Below, in pieces: positions 53,431 to 61,359 of a DNA stretch of 64,000 nt (its first letter is position 1; each line of letters starts with the position of its first letter). Source of the stretch: an uncultured Prevotellaceae bacterium (GTDB lineage: Bacteria; Bacteroidota; Bacteroidia; Bacteroidales; Bacteroidaceae); assembly GCA_900315075.1 (NCBI GenBank), contig OMXV01000011.1, forward strand, positions 1-64,000. The letters are read 5' to 3'. Under the pieces are notes generated by a model, which saw nothing but the letters and a program-made list of their open reading frames with translations, had not been told where the DNA came from and made no database searches. The translations under genes were made by a program, and so were the position numbers.

Positions 53431-53625
53431 ATAAACTCGATTATTTTTTTTGCCGAAGTGCAGCTTACCTTATCCAAAGGTAATGCAAAATTTCGATTAA
53501 GTGAATGAAAAGGAATGTATTTCTTTTCTGAACGTGAGAAATTTATAAAAACTGAGAGAAAAACAAAATAAACTCGATTATTTTTTTGCCGAAGTGCAGC
53601 TTACCTTATCCAAAGGTAATGCATA
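53399..53625 (-). repeat. Tandem promoter repeat upstream of tex
   Basis: Two copies of a unit containing GCTGCACTTCGGCAAAAAAA and GAGTTTATTTTG are separated by a segment with ATTCACTTAATCGAAAT. The copies join through the hairpins TTACCTT / AAGGTAA at 53465-53483 and 53601-53619, where the box reads TACCTTTGG. A 13-bp word TGCATTACCTTTG occurs three times. The distal end lies inside a truncated gene (53578-53730). Confidence 0.75.
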
Positions 53626-53730
53626 CACCTCATGTCCCGCTTCCCTCAGTCTCTTCACCACTTCAAGATAGGGCTTATTTCTCCAGCTGCTTGCCACATA
53701 AATTCTGCGTTTTATTTTGGGTTTGTCCAT
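53578..53730 (-). pseudogene. 5' fragment of a nucleoside 2-deoxyribosyltransferase-like gene
   Basis: The first ~36 codons (MDKPKIKRRIYVASSWRNKP...HEVY) match the start of a deoxyribosyltransferase-like family (IYVASSWRN..., GHEVYDF). The frame then runs into promoter-repeat sequence, encoding ALPLDKVSCTSAKK and a stop. The domain needs well over 100 residues, so the gene is truncated and non-functional. The promoter repeat of tex sits exactly at the break. Confidence 0.65.
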
Positions 53731-53911
53731 AGATATGCTATTATTGTCTTTATCCGATGCGATATGAAATGAAAATCTCCTACAAAGATAAATACTTTTC
53801 TTGAGCCTACATACTTTTTTATTGTCCTTGCGTATAATATTCAATTACATGCATCAGAGATATTGTAATCATGCTACTTGATATCCTTGAAATAAAAAAA
53901 TGAAATATATG

Positions 53912-53944
53912 TTTGCATGTTAGAATACTATTTCATAACTTTGC
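53912..53944 (+). promoter_or_regulatory. Promoter of the AT-rich accessory island genes
   Basis: TTTG (53912-53915), 20 bases, TAACTTTGC (53936-53944). The leader to the next ATG (54010) is ~60 bases. Confidence 0.68.
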
Positions 53945-54009
53945 GGCAACGAGAGATGAAAGAGATTGCCGGACAAAATAGAATTGTAGAAACATTAGAT
54001 TTTTAGCTT

Positions 54010-54399
54010 ATGACAACTTGGTTAGCTTTTGCACAAAGAAAACACTGCCACCATAGGGAAGCATTGTTAAATCTAGGTTATATTAACTGGACAATGTATC
54101 GTACTAATTTTAAGATTGGTGATATTGTGTATCTTTTTATGTCTGATGAGAGAATGGTAGGTTTCAAAACAAAAGTAGTTGCAAAGGATTGTGATCGGAC
54201 TGACAACTCTTATTGGCAAATTCACCCCAATATGCATTTTGTGTATAAGTTAGAGTTGGTGAAAGAATACAAAGGTAACAAATTAACTGAGGATGAACTA
54301 ACTAAACACGGTTTCAATGGTGGAAGAAGTATACAACACCCTATAAAGAATAATGAAGAGTTAATAAAGTACATTGATGATGTCTTTGATGAAGAATAA
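54010..54399 (+). CDS. EVE/PUA-like domain protein (129 aa)
   Basis: The sequence TTWLAFAQRKHCHHREALLN followed by INWTMYRTNFKIGDIVYLFMSDERMVGFKTKVV has the pattern of an EVE/PUA-like domain: W at the start, GDIVYL.. with a small-molecule or modified-base pocket, then ..KV. Such domains bind modified nucleobases and often sit in defence or restriction loci. The single-domain protein ends with an acidic tail (YIDDVFDEE). Base composition is much more AT-rich than the flanking core genes, suggesting acquisition. It has its own promoter and is followed by a broken gene and a CoiA-like gene on the same strand. Confidence 0.6.
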   Translation: MTTWLAFAQRKHCHHREALLNLGYINWTMYRTNFKIGDIVYLFMSDERMVGFKTKVVAKDCDRTDNSYWQIHPNMHFVYKLELVKEYKGNKLTEDELTKHGFNGGRSIQHPIKNNEELIKYIDDVFDEE

Positions 54400-54464
54400 T
54401 ACTATAATCCAAATAGACAAGAAAACGATTATCAAGTCTACTAACAGCAAATACTTTTTTATTT

Positions 54465-54686
54465 ATGAAATAATTATTTTTATTCTTTTCAATACTATGT
54501 CCATTTTGTGCTGGCTTTTCCCAGGTTAATACAACCATTGAAACAGAAGAGAATGAATCACAAAGGGTTACTGAAATGTGTGGAGTGAAATTTGGTACTC
54601 CTTATGAAACAGCAAAGCTTATGCTAATCAATAAATTTGGAGATCCTGATGTCGAAGGAACCGAAAACTCAGTATTATGCGTATAA
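54465..54686 (+). pseudogene. Secreted hypothetical protein with stop at codon 3
   Basis: The frame reads M-K-stop-LFLFFSILCPFCAGFSQV and then CGVKFGTPYETAKLMLINKF-GDPDVEGTENSVLCV-stop. The segment after the stop is a good signal peptide, and the rest resembles the start of a small Bacteroidetes family (G..FG..YE.AK..L...FG.P). A nonsense codon at position 3 and an early end make it a broken gene. A downstream ATG could give only a 36-residue fragment. Confidence 0.6.
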
Positions 54687-54770
54687 TTAAAAAATAGATC
54701 GTAGCTACTTTTATTATTTAACTTAATCATAGAAAACGAATCCTTTTATTTGTCCCATAAAACAGGCTAT

Positions 54771-55868
54771 ATGGTAAGAAGCAATCAACATTACGCATTA
54801 GATGAATCTGGCAAATTGATTCATATCGATGAGGTCGATAAGAGTGATGGGCATATTTACAGATGTCCGAATCCCAAATGTGGACAAGAAATGATTGCAA
54901 GAAAAGGGGATATCCGTGATTGGCACTTCGCCCACAAAAAGAAAGAATGCGGGTATGATAACTATTTGCACTCTCTTGCTGAGAGAAGAATATGTGAATG
55001 GTTTAATGATAAGGAAAACAAATCTATTCTTTTGAAGCTAAGACCAGCAAACAAATGTTCTAGTTATGAAGAATGTAAATGGTTCGAAATCTTACAATGT
55101 GAAGAAATAGGAGAAATAAAAGAGATAAATTTAAAAGAATATTTTGATTCATGCGAAGTTGAGAAAGATTTTAAAAAAGGAAATGATTTATTTAGAGCAG
55201 ATATTTTTTGCCACAATATTAAGAATGAAAAGAACCCTCTTTTTATTGAGATTTATGTTAAGCATGAATGTGATAGAGTAAAAACCGAATCCGGTATTAA
55301 AATAATTGAAGTTAAAATTGATTGTGAAGAAGATATTGATAAATTTATATCTTATCCAATCGAAGAGAACAAAATGATAGTATATCATAATTTTAAGCCA
55401 GCGGAAACTTTAAAAGAATTAATTCGTCCATTTCAAAAATTCATTTTATTTTCTTCAGGAAAGTCATATATAGAAAAGGAAAAGTATTCTTGCAAGAATT
55501 ATAATAAGGAACAGAGAGGCGTTTTTGAGGTTTCCATGTATTATGATATAGAAATGGAAGATTGTATTCCTAGTTTTTTTCTCGAAGGGGGTTTTTATGC
55601 CATCTGCCAAGCTTTAGCTTATAGGGAAAATCCAAAACACAAACATTGCAGTTTATGCAAATGGAAAATATATAATGAGTGGGATGGCTTAGATATTTGC
55701 AAGTTGTATAAAAGGTGTGGTACACAAAAATATTGTAAGAATAATAATGCGTACAATTGTCTTCATTTTAGGCTCGACGAAGAGAAATATGATGCTCTTA
55801 TTTCCGCAATAAAAGAAAGTGAAGATGCGGGTGCTATAGATATTTGGAAATCTTCTAATTGGAAATAA
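54771..55868 (+). CDS. CoiA-like protein with zinc-finger N-terminus (365 aa)
   Basis: The N-terminus has the competence-protein CoiA-type motif: YRCPNPKCGQEMIARKGDIR followed by DWHFAHKKKECGYDNYLHS, a Cys/His metal site. The central part has FRADIFCHN...PLFIEIYVKHECD, corresponding to the RADV...IEvQ nuclease-like core of that family, although the usual acidic-x-Lys/Gln pair is changed. The C-terminus has cysteine clusters (CSLCKWKIYNEWDGLDICKL). CoiA proteins are linked to DNA uptake or processing. The frame also opens with TTG at 54750, but ATG 54771 is the natural start. It is very AT-rich and lies in the accessory island beside tRNA-Arg. Confidence 0.6.
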   Translation: MVRSNQHYALDESGKLIHIDEVDKSDGHIYRCPNPKCGQEMIARKGDIRDWHFAHKKKECGYDNYLHSLAERRICEWFNDKENKSILLKLRPANKCSSYEECKWFEILQCEEIGEIKEINLKEYFDSCEVEKDFKKGNDLFRADIFCHNIKNEKNPLFIEIYVKHECDRVKTESGIKIIEVKIDCEEDIDKFISYPIEENKMIVYHNFKPAETLKELIRPFQKFILFSSGKSYIEKEKYSCKNYNKEQRGVFEVSMYYDIEMEDCIPSFFLEGGFYAICQALAYRENPKHKHCSLCKWKIYNEWDGLDICKLYKRCGTQKYCKNNNAYNCLHFRLDEEKYDALISAIKESEDAGAIDIWKSSNWK

Positions 55869-55994
55869 ACTTATGGTATAATCACCTCGTGTTTGAATAT
55901 ATTATAAAACGGTAGAAATGGAAGAATATAAATGTAATTGCCTATGAGAAAGGATAGTATTTAAAAGCGTTCTACCAGCCATGCGGTAGAATAG

Positions 55995-56009
55995 GATCCC
56001 GTTGGGATT
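55995..56009. repeat. 15-bp duplicate of the tRNA-Arg 3' end (att-like)
   Basis: GATCCCGTTGGGATT is identical to 56110-56124, the T-stem/acceptor end of tRNA-Arg. Such a duplicate beside a tRNA and an AT-rich island is what a remnant attachment site would look like. It is only 115 bases from the tRNA, so it does not bracket the island. Confidence 0.4.
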
Positions 56010-56053
56010 GCATATCCTTGTAGGCTGGCGCCAGCCATCCTACAAAATCCAAA

Positions 56054-56097
56054 GAGTCCCGAAGAATTTGAAAACAAGTTTTCATTCTTCAAGACTC
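56054..56097 (-). terminator. Terminator hairpin of tRNA-Arg
   Basis: Outer arms GAGTC/GACTC and inner arms GAAGAA/TTCTTC with TGAAAAC/GTTTTCA make a long stem 12 bases beyond the tRNA 3' end on the minus strand. Confidence 0.65.
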
Positions 56098-56108
56098 GTT
56101 GTCTTTCG

Positions 56109-56182
56109 TGATCCCGTTGGGATTCAAACCCAAGACCTTCAGAACCGGAATCTGACGCTCTATTCAGCTAAGCTACGGGACC
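56109..56182 (-). tRNA. tRNA-Arg (anticodon CCG)
   Basis: On the minus strand the 74-base sequence folds as a tRNA. The acceptor stem is GGTCCCG / CGGGATC (with one G-U), and U8-A9 are present. The anticodon arm is CAGA-TTCCGGT-TCTG with anticodon CCG, and the T-arm contains GGTTTGAATCC. The discriminator base is A, and CCA is not encoded. Confidence 0.9.
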
Positions 56183-56398
56183 AGTAATAATGTGGATGCA
56201 AAAGTAAGTCTTTTTTTCCATTCAGACAAATGTTGTGTGAAAAAAGTGCCAAATAAGCGGTGGGGTGGGGCAGTTGTTGAAAACAAAAACTGTTGTGAAA
56301 AACGCTGTGTTTTTGTTCAAAATGGCGTTGTTTTTTCGATTTTAGTGACTTTTTGCAAGAAATGTTGCTAAAAATTCTTGCATTTCGTTTTTAATGCC

Positions 56399-56407
56399 TA
56401 CCTTTGC
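56399..56407 (+). promoter_or_regulatory. -7 box of the asnA promoter
   Basis: TACCTTTGC fits TAnnTTTGY; CTTG at 56377-56380 may serve as -33 with 18-base spacing. The leader to the chosen asnA ATG is ~58 bases. The sequence 56183-56398 shows only an imperfect inverted repeat (TTGAAAACAAAAAC near 56277 against GTTTTTGTTCAA near 56312). Confidence 0.55.
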
Positions 56408-56470
56408 ACGGCATTTCGCAAATGACATTTGTTTTATATATTCAATCGCACAAAAAGTATCAAAGGCAAA

Positions 56471-57508
56471 ATGAGCAATGTAATCAAGCCCAAGGGCTAC
56501 AAGGCACTTCTTGACATGCGTCAGACAGAGCAGGGTATCAAATTGATTAAAGACTTCTTTCAGCAGAATTTGAGCACAGAGTTACGTCTTCGACGTGTTA
56601 CGGCTCCATTGTTTGTGCTCAAGGGTCTTGGTATCAACGACGACCTGAATGGTGTGGAGCGTGCAGTCACTTTTCCTATTAAGGATTTAGGAGATGCCTG
56701 TGCCGAAGTGGTTCATTCATTGGCCAAATGGAAGCGGCTCACATTGGCGGAGTATCATATTGCTCCCGGTTATGGCATATACACCGATATGAATGCTATC
56801 CGTGCTGACGAGGAACTCGACAACATCCATTCTTTGTATGTTGACCAGTGGGACTGGGAGGCTGTCATTACCCGAGAACAGCGCACGGTGGCTTTTCTGA
56901 AAGATATAGTCCGTCGTATTTATTGTGCTATCCGCCGCACTGAATATCTTGTCTGTGAAACCTATCCACAGATAAAGCCCTTCTTGCCCGATAAGATACA
57001 TTTCATCCATAGCGAGGAACTTCTTGAGATGTACCCGAACCTCTCAGCTAAAGAGCGTGAAGATGAGATTTGCCGCAAATATGGGGCTGTCTTTATCATT
57101 GGTATTGGTGGTAAATTGGCCAACGGTGAACCACATGATGGTCGTGCTCCCGACTACGATGACTGGTCCACTGTGGCAGAAGATGGTCGCAAAGGACTCA
57201 ACGGAGATATCCTAATCTGGTATCCCGTACTGGAAAGGTCGTTGGAATTATCGTCGATGGGTGTGCGTGTAGATGCTGAGTCACTGCTGCGCCAACTCGA
57301 GATGTCGGGCAAGTCGGAGCGTAGCAAGCTCTACTTCCATAAGCAATTGTTGGAAGGAAACTTACCGTTGAGTATAGGTGGTGGTATAGGGCAGAGCCGA
57401 CTTTGCATGATGCTGTTGCAGAAGGCGCATATCGGTGAGATACAGGCCAGCATTTGGTCTGATGAGATGCGCCAGGAATGTAAGCAGTTGGGAATGCCTT
57501 TAATATGA
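56471..57508 (+). CDS. asnA: Aspartate--ammonia ligase AsnA (345 aa)
   Basis: The protein starts MSNVIKPKGYKALLDMRQTE and continues with the AsnA family sequence, including VERAVTFPIKDLG, HSLYVDQWDWE and the C-terminal LSIGGGIGQSRLCMMLLQ. AsnA makes asparagine from aspartate, ATP and ammonia in the cytoplasm and has the class II aminoacyl-tRNA-synthetase fold. The frame is open from 56429, but the additional 14 residues are not family-like, so 56471 is chosen. It is convergent with dnaX, the stops being 8 bases apart. Confidence 0.95.
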   Translation: MSNVIKPKGYKALLDMRQTEQGIKLIKDFFQQNLSTELRLRRVTAPLFVLKGLGINDDLNGVERAVTFPIKDLGDACAEVVHSLAKWKRLTLAEYHIAPGYGIYTDMNAIRADEELDNIHSLYVDQWDWEAVITREQRTVAFLKDIVRRIYCAIRRTEYLVCETYPQIKPFLPDKIHFIHSEELLEMYPNLSAKEREDEICRKYGAVFIIGIGGKLANGEPHDGRAPDYDDWSTVAEDGRKGLNGDILIWYPVLERSLELSSMGVRVDAESLLRQLEMSGKSERSKLYFHKQLLEGNLPLSIGGGIGQSRLCMMLLQKAHIGEIQASIWSDEMRQECKQLGMPLI

Positions 57509-57516
57509 TTTGACAG

Positions 57517-59286
57517 TTATGCCATCTCTAAGTCGAGCATGGAACGAAGTTGCTCGATGGCAGAATTGTTTGTTCGCATTTTCTCAAAAATCTCACGTTT
57601 TGTAAGGATAGGCTTGATTTCACCTGCCTCTGCTAAACGGATGTTGAAGTTGATGTTTCCATTGTGTAATGCCAGGGCCATTGTCTTGCGGATGCGCCCT
57701 TTGATGTTATCTATTTGGTCGAGAAGCATCTGGTTGTCCACCACAAGTTCGATGTTGGGATAATCTACGATTTTTGGTGTCACATGTTTTAGACGAGAAG
57801 CTAATCCTACCATCGTTTGTGGCATGCGGTTGCACATGGCAAACCATTCCTTGAGCAGGTCGTCCTGTGTGAACTGTGTCTTCTCTTCCTTATTGGTGAT
57901 TTCCGGCTCTGCAGCATTGGTCTTCTGTTGACCAGTGTTCAATAGGCTTTGGAAAGTACCACTGAAAATTCCACTCCTCGTGCGGGTGGTATTTGGAGTG
58001 CTCGCAGGAGTAGAGTTGCTGATAGGAACGCTGACAGTGGCAGAAGGTTGTACTACAGGCTGTGGGGCTTTTTGTGTGGATAGCTTAGTCACGGCCACCT
58101 GTGTTGCCGTTGCATGTTGCTGACTGTTGGCTACCAATTGATGGAACAGGGATTTTAGTCTTCTCGTAGGGCGGCGCCCACCAGGCGGTGTCTCTTCCTG
58201 TGTGATTTGTCCTATCTCTATGAGAGTCAGTTCCACGAGCAGTCGTTTGTTGTTACTTTGACGGTAAGAGATGTCGCATTGGTTGCAGAAACGCAGTGCA
58301 TGATAGAGGAATTTCACAGGACATTTCTTGGCTTGTTCGGCGAAACGCTGCCGTTGTCGTTCACTTACTTCCAACAGTGGCAGTGTACGTGGGTCGCTGG
58401 CCATCATCACGCTGCGGAGGTGTTTGGCAAGGCCGTTGATGAGATGTCCACCGTCGAAACCGCGCGAAATAATGTCGTTGAGTAACACCATTGTCTCTGA
58501 GACTTTGTTATCGAGACAGAGGTCAACGATACGGAAGAAATAATCGCTGTCGAGCACATTGAGGTTTTCAAGCACTTTCTCATAAGTCAGGTTGCCCTGA
58601 CTATAGCTGGCACATTGGTCGAAGATGGAAAGGGCATCACGCATACCGCCATCGGCTTTCTCTGCAATCACCGAGAGTGCCTCTTCTTCATATTGGATGC
58701 CTTCTTTTTGTGCCACCATTTTCAGGTGTCCTACAATCTTGGGCACATCCATGCGCTCAAAGTCGTATATCTGGCAGCGCGATATGATGGTGGGCAGAAT
58801 TTTGTGTTTCTCTGTTGTGGCAAGGATGAATATCACGTATGATGGTGGTTCCTCCAGGGTCTTAAGGAAGGCATTGAAGGCGGCAGTAGAGAGCATGTGA
58901 ACCTCGTCGATAATAAACACCTTGTATTTACCTAATACTGGGGGCACATGTGTTTGTTCCATCAGCAGTTTGATGTTCTCCACAGAGTTGTTGCTGGCAG
59001 CATCCAGTTCGAAGATGTTGAGCGAACGCTGTTCGTTGAAAGCACGGCAACTCTCACATTCATTGCAGGCCTCACCATCGGCGGTGACGTGTTCGCAGTT
59101 GATGGTCTTAGCGAAGATACGTGCGCAGGTGGTCTTACCAACGCCGCGTGGACCGCAGAAGAGGAAGGCATGGGCCAGTTTCTTGTTTTTCACGGCGTTT
59201 TTCAGGGTGGCAGTAAGTGCCTCTTGACCCACCACAGAGCTAAATGTCATCGGGCGGTATTTGCGTGCTGATACTATATATTCCAT
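57517..59286 (-). CDS. dnaX: DNA polymerase III subunit gamma/tau (589 aa)
   Basis: The N-terminus MEYIVSARKYRPMTFSSVVG is typical. Walker A GPRGVGKTT begins near residue 45. A Cys cluster (C65 and CNECESC) binds zinc. DEVHML is the Walker B region and SRCQIYDF the sensor region with the arginine finger. The middle is a Ser/Thr/Pro/Gln-rich linker (~370-450), and the C-terminal part resembles a tau-like domain. It is the clamp-loader ATPase subunit of the replicase. No frameshift signal is evident by eye. Its promoter lies at 59341-59373. Confidence 0.94.
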   Translation of the reverse strand: MEYIVSARKYRPMTFSSVVGQEALTATLKNAVKNKKLAHAFLFCGPRGVGKTTCARIFAKTINCEHVTADGEACNECESCRAFNEQRSLNIFELDAASNNSVENIKLLMEQTHVPPVLGKYKVFIIDEVHMLSTAAFNAFLKTLEEPPSYVIFILATTEKHKILPTIISRCQIYDFERMDVPKIVGHLKMVAQKEGIQYEEEALSVIAEKADGGMRDALSIFDQCASYSQGNLTYEKVLENLNVLDSDYFFRIVDLCLDNKVSETMVLLNDIISRGFDGGHLINGLAKHLRSVMMASDPRTLPLLEVSERQRQRFAEQAKKCPVKFLYHALRFCNQCDISYRQSNNKRLLVELTLIEIGQITQEETPPGGRRPTRRLKSLFHQLVANSQQHATATQVAVTKLSTQKAPQPVVQPSATVSVPISNSTPASTPNTTRTRSGIFSGTFQSLLNTGQQKTNAAEPEITNKEEKTQFTQDDLLKEWFAMCNRMPQTMVGLASRLKHVTPKIVDYPNIELVVDNQMLLDQIDNIKGRIRKTMALALHNGNINFNIRLAEAGEIKPILTKREIFEKMRTNNSAIEQLRSMLDLEMA

Positions 59287-59340
59287 CGTGTCGTTTTTAG
59301 ATTCGTCTATATCGGTTTTTCAGGAAACATTTTTCAGATT

Positions 59341-59373
59341 GCAAATTTACTGCTTTTTTTCATTTATGCCAAA
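59341..59373 (-). promoter_or_regulatory. Promoter of dnaX
   Basis: On the minus strand TTTG (59370-59373), 20 bases, TAAATTTGC (59341-59349), ~55 bases before the dnaX start. Confidence 0.65.
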
Positions 59374-59401
59374 TGATAATAAAACTTTTACGCATTTGTG
59401 A

Positions 59402-59459
59402 GGGTGGGAAACTTCAGTAACCTCATAACCTCACAACCTCACAACTTAGAAGTTAAGAC
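59402..59459. repeat. R2/R3-family repeat fragment between dnaX and the MutS-like gene
   Basis: GGGTGGGAAACTTCAGTAAC is followed by CCTCATAACCTCACAACCTC and ACTTAGAAGTTAAGACT, combining the R3 terminal sequence with the 'cctcataacct' interior of R2. Confidence 0.6.
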
Positions 59460-59476
59460 TAATGGGACATTTGGTT

Positions 59477-59509
59477 TTTGGGATTTACGTGAATAATGAC
59501 TAACTTTGC
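59477..59509 (+). promoter_or_regulatory. Promoter of the MutS-like gene
   Basis: TTTG (59477-59480), 20 bases, TAACTTTGC (59501-59509). It overlaps the upstream ATG at 59496, which excludes that codon as the start. Confidence 0.72.
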
Positions 59510-59540
59510 AACCTGGATAAAAATCAGCAAGACTTGTCAA

Positions 59541-61343
59541 ATGAACAAACCAAAAGATTGTTATCAGCAGAAAATTGAAGAATTATCGGGAGAAATTGAC
59601 AAACTCAAGGCAAAAGACCGTAGATTCTTGATGAGCGAGTTATATTCGTTTCTCGGAGCAATTACGGTGTTGCTCGTGGTATTTATAGCTCGCCTTGACT
59701 ATCTTTGGCTCCTCCTGACTGCTGTAGGACTGGGAGCAAATGTTGTCCTGCGTTATTTCGATGCTAAAAGAGAAAAGGCTATCCACCAAAGAAATACGCT
59801 GTTGACTATCTACCGGCATGAATTGGCTGCATTGGAAGGCGATTTCTCAGCTTTTCATGTAGGTGAGCAATATGTCAATCCATCACATCCTTTCACATTC
59901 GACCTTGATGTCTTTGGAAAAGAATCACTGTTCAATCGTATCAATCGGACTGTTACGACAGACGGGGCGGATATGTTAGCCAATAAACTCGCCATGAAAA
60001 CGCTCCCAACCATAGACGAAATATCCTATATGAAAGAAGCGATTGAGGAGGTGTCAAACAAAAATGCTTTTAGAGTTAATTGGATGGCTATTGCTGAGGA
60101 CAGAATGATTGACACCGGAAAACTGTTGGATGCGCTAAATGGCATTAAGGATATTGAGACCAAACGGTTTCCAATGCAAAATGGTTGGTATGTCATCACA
60201 ATCATGTTATGTGTTGCTCTATTGAGCACTGTGGTCATGTCTATTTTAGGAACTCTTGTCTGGACAATTCCAACACTTTTGTCATTTACGTTATTATGTA
60301 TAGGGCATATTGGGTGTGCAAAATCACTTGATAGAATAGCTACAGTGACCAAAGGAAATACCTTCAAGATGCTAAAGTGTACTCAGGCAGTCCATTTGAT
60401 AGCGAGTGAGTCGTTCAACACCAATATGACAAGTGAAATTCTTCGGACTCTCCAACAAAAAGAGTGTCAGGCTACAGAAGCATTTGATACAATTTCTAAC
60501 ATCTTTGGGAAGTTGGAAGAGAGGAGCAAATTGCGAGAATTCCTTTTCAATACTCTTTATGCGAGCGATTTCTTCCTACTGAGAAAGTTCCTCAAATGGA
60601 ACAAGATACAGTCCAGTTATTGGAAGGAATGGATTCATGCTATTTGCCAGATGGATTTGCTTGTCTCCATGGCTAATTATCGATATAATTATCCAGAGTG
60701 CACGTATTCAGAAACCATTGATTCCGACAAAGTAGTATTTGAAGGGCATGACTTCTATCATCCTTTCCTTGGGGAGAAAGCTGTAGCAAATGATTTCAAA
60801 ATCCAGGACGGACACTACTATATAGTCACTGGGGCGAATATGGCGGGCAAAAGTACCTTCCTCAGAGCAGTGGGCACAAACTACATCCTCGCCATGTGTG
60901 GTATGCCTGTTTGCGCGAAAGGGATGACTGTCTCTATTTTCTCGCTCTTCAGCAGCATGAGAACAACGGATGACCTGACAAGAGGAATCTCGTATTTCAA
61001 AGCGGAACTGCTTAGGCTGCAACAGCTTATCGATTATTGCAAACAGAACAAAAAGACATTGATTATCCTTGATGAGATCCTCCGAGGGACCAATTCTCTC
61101 GATAAATTGAATGGTTCCAAACTATTTCTCAAGCACATTGCCCAATTACCAGTGTCGGGAATCATTGCCACACATGACCTCGAACTCTCAAGGATGGAGG
61201 ATTCCGACCCGGAAAGATTTCATAACTACTGCTTTGAAATACAACTGTCGGATATCATCACCTACTCATATAAAATCTCTAAAGGTGTCGCCAGAAACCA
61301 AAATGCCACCTTCTTACTGAACAAGATGCTCCAAGACAGCTGA
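59541..61343 (+). CDS. Membrane-anchored MutS-family ATPase (600 aa)
   Basis: Two hydrophobic spans near residues 40-85 (FLGAITVLLVVFIARLDYLW) and two near 210-265 (LCVALLSTVVMSILGTLVWT) are followed by a MutS-type lever/ATPase part: Walker A TGANMAGKSTFLR near residue 432 and Walker B TLIILDEILRGTN near 508, then ATHDLELSRMED. There are no mismatch-recognition domains I and II. Such membrane MutS-like proteins are found in Bacteroidetes and related bacteria; their role is not known and need not be mismatch repair. The start at 59541 (MNKPKDCYQQKIEELSGEID) is chosen because the promoter overlaps the earlier ATG. Confidence 0.85.
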   Translation: MNKPKDCYQQKIEELSGEIDKLKAKDRRFLMSELYSFLGAITVLLVVFIARLDYLWLLLTAVGLGANVVLRYFDAKREKAIHQRNTLLTIYRHELAALEGDFSAFHVGEQYVNPSHPFTFDLDVFGKESLFNRINRTVTTDGADMLANKLAMKTLPTIDEISYMKEAIEEVSNKNAFRVNWMAIAEDRMIDTGKLLDALNGIKDIETKRFPMQNGWYVITIMLCVALLSTVVMSILGTLVWTIPTLLSFTLLCIGHIGCAKSLDRIATVTKGNTFKMLKCTQAVHLIASESFNTNMTSEILRTLQQKECQATEAFDTISNIFGKLEERSKLREFLFNTLYASDFFLLRKFLKWNKIQSSYWKEWIHAICQMDLLVSMANYRYNYPECTYSETIDSDKVVFEGHDFYHPFLGEKAVANDFKIQDGHYYIVTGANMAGKSTFLRAVGTNYILAMCGMPVCAKGMTVSIFSLFSSMRTTDDLTRGISYFKAELLRLQQLIDYCKQNKKTLIILDEILRGTNSLDKLNGSKLFLKHIAQLPVSGIIATHDLELSRMEDSDPERFHNYCFEIQLSDIITYSYKISKGVARNQNATFLLNKMLQDS

Positions 61344-61359
61344 GCTATAGTAAAAACTT

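Larger units (their letters stand above)
55869..56108. other. Intergenic stretch with hairpins next to tRNA-Arg
   Basis: No gene was seen. It holds a 15-bp copy of the tRNA 3' end (55995-56009), a palindrome GTAGGCTGGCGCCAGCC..CCTAC (56020-56043), and the tRNA terminator hairpin. These mark the boundary between the AT-rich island and core DNA. Confidence 0.55.

Noticed and set aside
53379-53477. Extended N-terminus of Tex starting MDKVSCTSAKK
   Set aside because: The extension is encoded by promoter-repeat DNA and contains the promoter itself; Tex homology begins at MSIYAQ.
54750-54770. TTG start for the CoiA-like gene
   Set aside because: An ATG 21 bases downstream leads directly into the conserved region; nothing supports the TTG.
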